Shown here: in pieces, positions 1-6,735 of the stretch
Numbering within the stretch: the stretch's first letter is position 1
How the letters are laid out: the number at the start of each line of letters is the position of its first letter
Assembly (NCBI RefSeq): GCF_035552695.1
Contig: NZ_DASZKT010000216.1
Span: 5,436-69,435 of the forward strand
Origin: Actinospica sp035552695
GTDB taxonomy: Bacteria > Actinomycetota > Actinomycetes > Streptomycetales > Catenulisporaceae
Direction of reading: 5' to 3'
DNA: 64,000 nt
Translations under genes and position numbers: made by a program
The notes under the pieces: generated by a model
What the model was told of the DNA's origin: nothing
The model's input: only the letters and a program-made list of their open reading frames with translations
Databases searched by the model: none

Positions 1-833
1 CCGAGGCCCTTGGCGAGGGTGACGACGTCCGGGCGGATCCCGGCCTGCTGGAAGGCGAACCACTCGCCGACGCGGCCGATGCCGGTCTGCACCTCGTCGA
101 GGACGAGCAATGCGCCGTGACGTTCCGTCAGCTCCCGCGCCGCCTCGAGGTAGCCGGGCGGGGCCGGCAGCACGCCGCGCTCGCCCTGGATCGGCTCGAC
201 GAAGAACGCCGCGGTCTCGTCGTCGATCGCGGCCTCGAGCGCCGCCACGTCGCCGAAGGGCACGAACTCGACCCCGCCTGGCAGCGGCTCGAAGGGTTCG
301 CGGATGGCGGGCTTGCCGGTCAGCGCGAGGGCGCCCATGGTCCGGCCGTGGAAGCCGCCCTCGGCGGCGAGCACCTTGGTGCGGCCGGTGAGCCGGGTGA
401 GCTTGAACGCGGCCTCGTTCGCCTCGGCGCCGGAGTTGGCGAAGCAGACCCGCGCGCCTCCGCCGGCCAGCGCGACGAGCCGCTCGGCGAGCGCGACCTG
501 CGGGGCGGTGGCGAAGAAGTTGCCGACGTGGCCCAGCGTGGTCAGCTGCGCGGTGACGGCGTTGACGATGAGCGGATGGGCGTGGCCCAGCGCGTTGACC
601 GCGATGCCCGCGAACAGGTCCAGGTAGCGGCGGCCGTCGGCGTCCCACAGTTGCGCGCCCTCGCCGCGGACGAACACCCGCTTCGGAGTGCCGAAGTTGT
701 TCATCAGGACATCGGTGTAGCGCGAGGTCCACTCGGCGGACAGGCCGCCGTGCGCGTGCAGTTCGGGCAGCGCCTCGGCGCGCGCGGCGTCGATGCCGGG
801 CGTGGGTTCGATGTTCGTATGCGTCTCGGTCAT
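1..833 (-). CDS. argD: acetylornithine aminotransferase, C-terminus cut by window edge
   Basis: PLP-dependent class-III aminotransferase converting N-acetylglutamate semialdehyde to N-acetylornithine in arginine synthesis. The first 277 codons are present (start MTETHTNIEP); the rest, with the PLP lysine region, lies beyond the left edge. Visible family marks are the FANSGAEANEAAFKL cofactor-pocket segment, FHGRTMGALALTGK, and LVLDEVQTGIGR with the PLP-contacting Asp. The ATG overlaps the argB stop as ATGA, so it is the last visible gene of a translationally coupled argC-J-B-D operon read leftward. Confidence 0.95.
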   Translation of the reverse strand, partial: MTETHTNIEPTPGIDAARAEALPELHAHGGLSAEWTSRYTDVLMNNFGTPKRVFVRGEGAQLWDADGRRYLDLFAGIAVNALGHAHPLIVNAVTAQLTTLGHVGNFFATAPQVALAERLVALAGGGARVCFANSGAEANEAAFKLTRLTGRTKVLAAEGGFHGRTMGALALTGKPAIREPFEPLPGGVEFVPFGDVAALEAAIDDETAAFFVEPIQGERGVLPAPPGYLEAARELTERHGALLVLDEVQTGIGRVGEWFAFQQAGIRPDVVTLAKGL

Positions 834-1729
834 GCCGCCGGTACCACCATCGTGCCGATCCCCTCATCCGTGAATACCTCGAGCAGCAGTGAGTGCTGCA
901 CGCGGCCGTCGAGTACGTGCGCCGCGCCCACGCCGCCGCGTACCGCGCGCAGGCAGGCCTCCATCTTCGGGACCATGCCGGAGGTCAGGCTCGGCAGCAG
1001 CTTCTCCAGTTCGTCCGCGTCGAGCTGGCTGACCACCTCGTCGGAGGCCGGCCAGTCGGCATAGAGGCCCTCGACGTCGGTGAGCACGACGAGCTTCTCC
1101 GCCTGGAGCCCGACGGCGAGCGCCGCGGCCGCGGTGTCCGCGTTGACGTTGTAGACCCCGCCGTCCTCGGCTCGGGCGACGCTGGAGATGACCGGGATGC
1201 GCCCGTCGTCCAGCAGCGCGCCGAGGACCTGCGGGTCGACCGTGGTCACGTCGCCGACCCGGCCGATGTCCACATGCTGCCCGTCGACCACGGCGTGCCG
1301 CTGACGGGCCGTCATGGTGTTGGCGTCCTCGCCGGACAGGCCGATCGCGAAGGGGCCGTGCTGGTTGATCAGGCCGACGATCTCGCGCTGCACCTGGCCG
1401 GTGAGCACCATCCGGACGACGTCCATCGCCTCGGGCGTGGTCACCCGCAGCCCGCCGGCGAACTCGCTGGCGATGCCGGAACGCTCGAGGGCGCGGGTGA
1501 TCTGCGGGCCGCCGCCGTGCACGACGACCGGGCGCAGGCCCGCGTAGCGCAGGAAGACGACATCCTGCGCGAAGGCGCGCTTCAGGTCCTCGTCGATCAT
1601 GGCGTTGCCGCCGAACTTGACCACGACGGTCGCGCCGTGGAATTTCGAGAGCCAGGGCAGCGCCTGGGTGAGCACATGCGCCTTGGCGAGTGCTTCGGAA
1701 GAACGGCTGGTGACCGTGGTCGTCTTCAT
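830..1729 (-). CDS. argB: acetylglutamate kinase
   Basis: Amino acid kinase that phosphorylates N-acetylglutamate, the second step of arginine synthesis. The 299 residues include the glycine-rich VVKFGGNAM near the N-terminus and LTDVEGLYADWP in the nucleotide-binding half, both typical of ArgB. The start MKTTTVTSRSS is chosen because its ATG overlaps the argJ stop (ATGA); the open frame runs 41 codons further upstream, but only inside argJ. The stop overlaps the argD start in the same way. Length is normal for the family. Confidence 0.96.
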   Translation of the reverse strand: MKTTTVTSRSSEALAKAHVLTQALPWLSKFHGATVVVKFGGNAMIDEDLKRAFAQDVVFLRYAGLRPVVVHGGGPQITRALERSGIASEFAGGLRVTTPEAMDVVRMVLTGQVQREIVGLINQHGPFAIGLSGEDANTMTARQRHAVVDGQHVDIGRVGDVTTVDPQVLGALLDDGRIPVISSVARAEDGGVYNVNADTAAAALAVGLQAEKLVVLTDVEGLYADWPASDEVVSQLDADELEKLLPSLTSGMVPKMEACLRAVRGGVGAAHVLDGRVQHSLLLEVFTDEGIGTMVVPAA

Positions 1730-2925
1730 GACGAGTACGCCGAATTCTCGTGCACGTATTCCTTGGTCAGGTCGTTCGTCCACACGGTGACGGTCTCGGA
1801 CCCGGACGCGAGGTCGACGACCAGGTGGATGTGGCGGTCGCTCAGGTCGCACAGCTCCCGGCCCTCGCCGACGCCGCCGCGGCGGCAGACCCAGACGCCG
1901 TTGATCGCGACGGACAGCTCATCCGGCTCGAACTTCGCGTTCGTGGTCCCGACGGCGGACAGCACGCGCCCCCAGTTCGGATCCTCGCCGTAGAAGGCGC
2001 ACTTGAGCAGGTTGTTGCGGGCGATCGAGCGGGCGACCTCGAGCGCGTCCGCCTCGCTGGCCGCGTTGACGACCTCGATCTCGATCTCCTTCGAGGCGCC
2101 CTCGGCGTCGGCGATCAGCTGCCTGGCCAGGTCGGCGCACACGGCCTCGACGGCGCCGGCGAATTCGCAGGGGTCCGGGACGACGCCCGCGGAACCGGAG
2201 GCCATCAGGATGACCGTGTCGTTGGTCGACATGCAGCCGTCCGAGTCGATCCGGTCGAAAGTACGAGCAGTGGCCCTGCGCAGTGCCGTCTCGAGCTCGG
2301 GCTGCGGGACGGCGGCGTCGGTGGTCAGCACGCAGAGCATCGTGGCCAGGCCCGGCGCGAGCATCCCGGCGCCCTTGGCCATGCCGCCGACGACGTAGCC
2401 GGAGCGCTCGACGACGGCGGTCTTGGCGTGCGTGTCCGTCGTACGGATGGCCTCGGCGGCGTCGGCGCCGGCCTCGGCGGTGGCGGCGAGCGAGCCGACG
2501 GAGGCGAACAGGCCGCCGAGCAGCTTGTCCATCGGCAGCCGGACGCCGATCAGGCCGGTGGAGCAGACGGCGACGCGGGCGGCCGAGGTGTCCAATGCCT
2601 CCGCGACCCGCTCGGCGGTGGCGTGCGTGTCCTGGAAGCCCTCGGGGCCGGTGCACGCGTTGGCGCCGCCGGAGTTGAGGATCACGGCGTCGAGTTCGCC
2701 GCCCTTGACGACCTGCTCGCTCCACAGCACGGGGGCCGCCTTGACCCGGTTCGAGGTGAACACTGCCGCGGCGGCGCGCGACGGGCCGTCGTTGACGACG
2801 AGAGCCAGGTCGGCCAGCCCGGTGGACTTGATCCCGGCGGCGATCCCGGAGGCGCGGAAGCCCAGGGCCGCGGTGACGCCGACGCCACCGCCCGGATTGT
2901 CGGACGGGTTGTTCTCTTGGCTCAC
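1726..2925 (-). CDS. argJ: bifunctional glutamate N-acetyltransferase / N-acetylglutamate synthase
   Basis: Makes ornithine from N-acetylornithine and recycles the acetyl group to glutamate. The 399-residue precursor carries the self-cleavage motif LAPGLATMLCV: ArgJ proteins split before the Thr of ATML to give alpha and beta chains. Other family segments are VLNSGGANACTG and NPNWGR-like DPNWGRVLSA. It follows argC after a 40-bp gap and overlaps argB by four bases. No separate N-acetylglutamate synthase gene is seen here, consistent with the cyclic pathway. Confidence 0.95.
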   Translation of the reverse strand: MSQENNPSDNPGGGVGVTAALGFRASGIAAGIKSTGLADLALVVNDGPSRAAAAVFTSNRVKAAPVLWSEQVVKGGELDAVILNSGGANACTGPEGFQDTHATAERVAEALDTSAARVAVCSTGLIGVRLPMDKLLGGLFASVGSLAATAEAGADAAEAIRTTDTHAKTAVVERSGYVVGGMAKGAGMLAPGLATMLCVLTTDAAVPQPELETALRRATARTFDRIDSDGCMSTNDTVILMASGSAGVVPDPCEFAGAVEAVCADLARQLIADAEGASKEIEIEVVNAASEADALEVARSIARNNLLKCAFYGEDPNWGRVLSAVGTTNAKFEPDELSVAINGVWVCRRGGVGEGRELCDLSDRHIHLVVDLASGSETVTVWTNDLTKEYVHENSAYSS

Positions 2926-2965
2926 GAAGCCGCTCCGCTCGTGGTCGAAATGAACAGGTTCAGTG

Positions 2966-4009
2966 TCACGGCGCGACCCCGACCGTGCTCAGGCCGGCGC
3001 CCTCGGGCAGGCCGAGCGCGAGGTTCATGCACTGCACCGCGCCACCCGCGGTGCCCTTCGCCAGGTTGTCCCCCGCGCCGACGACGACGATCCGCCCGGC
3101 CGCCTCGTCGAGCGCGACCTGGAGGTGGACCGAATTCGAGCCGAGCACGGACGCGGTCTGCGGCCAGTTGCCCTCGGGCAGCAGAGTGACGAACGGCTCG
3201 TCCGCATACGCCTTCTCATACGCGGCGCGCAGGTCGGCGACCGTCACGCCGGGCTTCGCGGGGGCCGTGCACGAAGCGAGGATGCCACGGGACATCGGCA
3301 CCAGAACGGGCGTGAAGGAGACCCTGACCTGCTCCCCGGCGGCCTTGCCGAGGTTCTGCACGATCTCCGGGGTGTGCCGGTGCGCGCCGCCCACGCCGTA
3401 GGCCGAGGCGTTGCCCATCACCTCGGAGCCGAGCAGGTTGGGCTTGAGGCTCCTGCCCGCGCCGGAGGTGCCGGTCGCGGCGGTGATCACGACCTCGGGT
3501 TCGGCGAGACCCGCGGCGAGCGCCGGATAGAGCGACAGGGTGCTGACGGTCGGAAAGCAGCCGGGCACCGCGACCCGCTTCGTGCCGCGCAGCACGTCCC
3601 GCGCGCCGGGCAGCTCGGGCAGCCCGTACGGCCAGGTCCCGGCGTGCTCGGAGCCGTAGAAGCGCTGCCAGGCCTCGGCCTGCTCCAGCCGGAAATCCGC
3701 GCCGCAGTCGATGACCAGCACCTCCGGCCCGAGCTCCTCGGCGACCTGGCCCGACTGGCCGTGCGGCAGCGCGAGGAACACGACGTCATGCCCGGCCAGG
3801 GTCTCCCGGCTGGTGGCCGCCAGCACGCGATCATGCAGCGGGACGAGGTGCGGCTGGTGCTCGACCAGCAGCGAGCCCGCGTTCTTGCCCGCGGTCAAGG
3901 TGCCCAGCTCGGCCCGGCCGTCAAGCACGGCGGGGTGCGCGAGCAGGAGCCGGAGGATCTCCCCGCCCGCGTAGCCGGTCGCCCCGGCCACCGCGATCCG
4001 AATCGTCAT
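2966..4009 (-). CDS. argC: N-acetyl-gamma-glutamyl-phosphate reductase
   Basis: NADPH-dependent reductase of the third arginine step. The 347 residues start MTIRIAVAGATGYAGGE, a Rossmann dinucleotide loop, and contain VAVPGCFPTVSTL with the catalytic Cys. First gene of the leftward argCJBD operon. No Shine-Dalgarno is visible: the ATG lies 6 nt after TATTCT (4016-4021 on this strand), so the mRNA may be leaderless. A symmetric sequence overlaps this promoter and the start codon. Confidence 0.96.
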   Translation of the reverse strand: MTIRIAVAGATGYAGGEILRLLLAHPAVLDGRAELGTLTAGKNAGSLLVEHQPHLVPLHDRVLAATSRETLAGHDVVFLALPHGQSGQVAEELGPEVLVIDCGADFRLEQAEAWQRFYGSEHAGTWPYGLPELPGARDVLRGTKRVAVPGCFPTVSTLSLYPALAAGLAEPEVVITAATGTSGAGRSLKPNLLGSEVMGNASAYGVGGAHRHTPEIVQNLGKAAGEQVRVSFTPVLVPMSRGILASCTAPAKPGVTVADLRAAYEKAYADEPFVTLLPEGNWPQTASVLGSNSVHLQVALDEAAGRIVVVGAGDNLAKGTAGGAVQCMNLALGLPEGAGLSTVGVAP

Positions 4010-4046
4010 GGCATGAGAATACAGAAAAACGGAAGACTATGCCATG
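4007..4046 (-). promoter_or_regulatory. argC promoter with 8-bp inverted repeat, possible ArgR operator
   Basis: On the minus strand a -10-like TATTCT (4016-4021) lies 6 nt before the argC ATG; ATGGCA, 18 nt further up, matches a -35 at four of six bases. The arms CATGGCAT (4007-4014) and ATGCCATG (4039-4046) form a perfect inverted repeat that brackets the -10 and includes the start codon. ArgR operators lie at argC in many actinobacteria, but I cannot match the arms to a defined ARG box, so the operator role is inference. Confidence 0.4.
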
Positions 4047-4090
4047 GGCCACGCGAGACGGGCGTTTCTTGCACTCACACACTCACATGC

Positions 4091-4534
4091 TCACGCGGAG
4101 CGGGGTGCGGTTGAGCGCAGCTGCGTGATTCCGAAGTCCAGGGCGGCGCGGAGATGAACGGACTGCCCGGTCGAGAGCAGGAGCGACACGCCTCCCTGGA
4201 TCCCGGCGAGCAATGCGGCGGCAGCCTGCTCGACGTCGAGCTGCGCGCCGATCAGGCCTCGGTCCTGCAGCGCCTGGATCCCGACGGCCAGGCTCTGCTG
4301 CCACTGGCGCATCAGTTCGACGACAATCGCTCGCGCTCCCGGCGTTGAACGCCCGATGTACTGGAACAGCGACCCCATCGGGCACTGGTCGCCCTGCGTC
4401 TCGTACCGCGCCACGACCGTGTCACGCCAGCGGTACCAGGCCTGCCATGAGTCCAGACGGCCCAGATATGGCTGCTGGTCGGCCAAGACGCGATCCGCCT
4501 CGTACTGCGCCACCGCGAGCAGCAACTGGTCTAC
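4091..4534 (-). pseudogene. TetR-family regulator remnant lacking its DNA-binding domain
   Basis: About 145 codons match the ligand-binding half of TetR/AcrR regulators. The frame begins just after a TGA (4535-4537) with VDQLLLAVAQYEAD, which normally follows the recognition helix and the FGSKEELL segment. The roughly 45-residue helix-turn-helix is missing, and I see none of it in other frames upstream. The C-terminal part is intact (GSLFQYIGRSTPGARAI, then helical sequence to APRSA). A TTG at 4525 could start a 144-residue fragment, but it could not bind DNA as a TetR protein does. Most likely a gene decayed by 5' deletion. Confidence 0.7.
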
Positions 4535-4620
4535 TCAACCACGGCTCACGCTGTGGGCCAACGAGAATTCCGGTGCGGCGCCCGGAAAATAAATCCCGCG
4601 CGAATTCCGGAATCGCACGC

Positions 4621-4626
4621 TACCTT
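4621..4626 (+). promoter_or_regulatory. -10-like TACCTT before doubtful small ORF
   Basis: TACCTT is followed by 7 nt and an ATG, the spacing of leaderless actinobacterial promoters. No convincing -35 is seen, and the ORF is itself uncertain. Confidence 0.25.
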
Positions 4627-4633
4627 GGCCGGT

Positions 4634-4933
4634 ATGAGTGCGCTGAGACGAGCGTCCCGCCATCCGGGCGCCGGTGCTTCGGCCGGGTTCGAACGCAGCC
4701 GCGTTTCGGCGGCCGGCGCCGGAATCGGGCTCGCGCCGGGGCTGAACGAGCCGGCCGGGTTCGCGGTCGACCTCGAGGTGGTGCTCGCGGGGGTACCGCG
4801 CCGTGCCCTGCCTGTCGAGCCGTGCCGCCCCGGGCCGCACGCGCGCCGGGCACGGGGAAGGTGGCCGCGCACCCGGTTCCACCTGCCCAGCGCCGCCAAG
4901 GTCTGGGTCAGAGACAAGGGCAGGCGGCGCTGA
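4634..4933 (+). CDS. hypothetical small basic protein, doubtful
   Basis: A 99-codon frame starting MSALRRASRHPGAG and ending VWVRDKGRRR, rich in Arg, Gly and Ala, with no domain I recognise. It starts 7 nt after a -10-like element, the only positive sign. Composition resembles random high-GC translation. It may be the edge of a degraded gene or not a gene at all. Confidence 0.2.
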   Translation: MSALRRASRHPGAGASAGFERSRVSAAGAGIGLAPGLNEPAGFAVDLEVVLAGVPRRALPVEPCRPGPHARRARGRWPRTRFHLPSAAKVWVRDKGRRR

Positions 4934-4965
4934 CACGTACCGGCGGCGCTGCGCGGTGAGCGCGA

Positions 4966-6567
4966 TCAGTCCTCGTCGAGCCTGCCGTCGGCCACCCGCC
5001 AATGCGTCTTGAAGCCGATGGCGTCGGCGAAGTAGCGGTCGTGCGTGACGGAGACGATCGTGCCGGTGAACGCGGTGAGAGCACGCTCGATGACGTCCAG
5101 CGAGTCGAAGTCGAGGTAGTTCGTCGGCTCGTCGAGCAGCAGGACGCGCGCTCCCTGGTTGACCACGATCGCCAGCAGCAGTCTCCGCAGTTCGCCCGCG
5201 CTCAGGGTGCGTAGCGGGGCGTGCCACTGATCCTCGGCGAAGAGATACCCCGTCAGGATCTGCTCGGCGTCCTCGGGGTAGATGGGGACCCTCGATCGGA
5301 AGTAGTCGATCACGGCCGTGTCGAGACGCAGGTGGTCGTGGGTCTGCGGGAGAACGCCGGCCTCCGGCAGGCGGGCGGCGATCTCGTTCAGCAGTGAGGA
5401 CTTTCCGGCGCCGTTGGGGCCGGTGATCAGGACCCTGCCTCCGGTGCGGATATCGAGCGAGGGGACGGTGAACAGGGTGCGGGGGCCCGCGGTGACCGCG
5501 AGGTCGGTGGCCTGTAGGACGAATTCGTGGCGTGGCTTCTTGGTCTTGGCGAACGCGAGGGTGAGCGTCGGGCGGGTCTGCGGCTCGGCGATCCAGCGGG
5601 CCGACTGCAGTTCGCGCTCCAGCCGCCGCTCCCTTACCTTCGCCTTCTTCGCGACCTTCTTGGCGATGCGGCGCCAGTGGTCGTGCGTCGTCGCGGTCTC
5701 GGTGGCCAACGCGTGGCCCTTCGTCGCCTCGATGTCGGCGGCCAGCCGCGCGCGCTGCTTCTCCTGTGCTTCGTAGTCGAGCAGTAGTTTCTGCCAGCGC
5801 GCCTGCTTCTCGGCCTTGTACGCCGTGTATCCGCCCTCGTATTCCTGCAGCTCGTCGTGGATGCCGTCGAGCTCGATCACGCGGTTCGCCATGCGGTCGA
5901 GGAACGCGCGGTCGTGGCTGATGACGAGGATGCCGCCGGTGAATCGGGCGAGGAAGTCGGCGAGCCAGTCGATCGCGTCGGCGTCGAGGTGGTTCGTCGG
6001 CTCGTCGAGCAGCAGGACGGTCGGATCGGCGAGGAGAACGCGAGCGAGCATGAGTCGTGCCTGCTCGCCGCCGCTGACCTGCGCGAGCTTGGCGTCATCC
6101 GGCAAGTGGGCGACGTCGAGACGGTGGCGCACGTCGGCCACGCGCGCCTCGGCCGTCCAGCCGTCGAGGGCTTCGAAGCGCTCGAGGAGCGTTCCGTATT
6201 CACCGAGGGCACTCGTGTCGCCGTCGGAGAGGCGGGATTCGAGCTCGCGCAGCCGGGACTCGATGTCGAAGGTCTCGGCGAGGGCGGAGCGGACGAAGCC
6301 GCCGACCGTCTCGGCGGGGTCCGGGACCTGCTGGGCGAAGTAGCCGAGACGGGCGTTCGGGCCGAGCTCCACGCGGCCCTCGGTGGCCGCGAGCCGTCCG
6401 GCGAGGATCTTCAGCAGCGTGGACTTGCCGACGCCGTTCGGGCCGACGAGCGCGACCCGGTCGCCCGCGCCGAGGGCTAGGGACAGGCCGTCGAACAGCG
6501 GTTCAGCGTGGAAGGCGAGCGAAAGGCCGGTGGCCTTGAGGTACGAGAGTTGCGATGCGGCATGCAA
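4966..6567 (-). CDS. ABC-F family ATPase (ribosome protection / drug resistance type)
   Basis: Two ABC ATPase domains in one soluble chain and no membrane segments. Domain 1 has GPNGVGKST, signature VSGGEQARL and LLDEPTNHLD; a charged linker rich in Lys/Arg follows; domain 2 has GPNGAGKSS, LSAGELRRL and LLLDEPTNYLD. ABC-F proteins bind the ribosomal E site and either rescue translation or dislodge antibiotics; which applies cannot be told from sequence. I start at TTG 6567 (LHAASQLSYLKATG, 533 residues) because GGAG lies 6 nt upstream; an in-frame GTG at 6618 would add 17 residues but has no close ribosome site. An out-of-frame leader ORF overlaps the start. Confidence 0.88.
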   Translation of the reverse strand: MHAASQLSYLKATGLSLAFHAEPLFDGLSLALGAGDRVALVGPNGVGKSTLLKILAGRLAATEGRVELGPNARLGYFAQQVPDPAETVGGFVRSALAETFDIESRLRELESRLSDGDTSALGEYGTLLERFEALDGWTAEARVADVRHRLDVAHLPDDAKLAQVSGGEQARLMLARVLLADPTVLLLDEPTNHLDADAIDWLADFLARFTGGILVISHDRAFLDRMANRVIELDGIHDELQEYEGGYTAYKAEKQARWQKLLLDYEAQEKQRARLAADIEATKGHALATETATTHDHWRRIAKKVAKKAKVRERRLERELQSARWIAEPQTRPTLTLAFAKTKKPRHEFVLQATDLAVTAGPRTLFTVPSLDIRTGGRVLITGPNGAGKSSLLNEIAARLPEAGVLPQTHDHLRLDTAVIDYFRSRVPIYPEDAEQILTGYLFAEDQWHAPLRTLSAGELRRLLLAIVVNQGARVLLLDEPTNYLDFDSLDVIERALTAFTGTIVSVTHDRYFADAIGFKTHWRVADGRLDED

Positions 6568-6628
6568 GGTGGGCTCCGTGGTCGTGAGAGGTCGAGGTGG
6601 AAACGCGACTCGTCTCACGAATCAGCAC
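6503..6628 (-). CDS. possible leader peptide overlapping the ABC-F start
   Basis: A GTG at 6628 preceded by AAGGAG (6636-6641) with 7-nt spacing opens a 41-codon frame, VLIRETSRVSTSTSHD onward, ending at 6503. It overlaps the first 65 nt of the ABC-F gene in another frame. This is the best ribosome-binding site in the interval, yet it does not serve the ABC-F frame. ABC-F and other ribosome-targeting resistance genes often have upstream ORFs that sense stalled ribosomes, so an attenuating leader is a reasonable inference; chance cannot be excluded. Confidence 0.35.
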   Translation of the reverse strand: MLIRETSRVSTSTSHDHGAHLACRIATLVPQGHRPFARLPR

Positions 6629-6669
6629 TACGGAGCTCCTTGGGCAGGCAACAGGTACAGAAAGCAGAG

Positions 6670-6694
6670 TGCCCGGGCCGCGCTGGCCCGGGCA
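6670..6694 (-). terminator. strong GC hairpin after pheT
   Basis: A perfect 10-bp stem, TGCCCGGGCC / GGCCCGGGCA, with a 5-nt loop lies 42 nt beyond the pheT stop. No U-run follows, which is common for actinobacterial terminators. It also lies in the 5' region of the ABC-F gene and could act as an attenuator there. Confidence 0.65.
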
Positions 6695-6735
6695 ACTCAT
6701 TTTCTGATCTGCGGTGATCCGCGGTGGAGCGGCGA

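Larger units (their letters stand above)
4538..4965. other. gap between TetR remnant and ABC-F gene
   Basis: This 428-bp stretch has no recognisable gene. The only candidate is the doubtful ORF at 4634-4933. Short symmetric pieces such as GAATTCCGGAATC lie at its left end. It may be the site of the deletion that removed the TetR N-terminus. Confidence 0.4.

Noticed and set aside
6692..6735. WhiB7-type promoter for the ABC-F gene
   Set aside because: AAAAT-N3-TTG is present, but no TANNNT lies 17-18 bp on, and the hairpin fills the spacer. Kept only as a remark.
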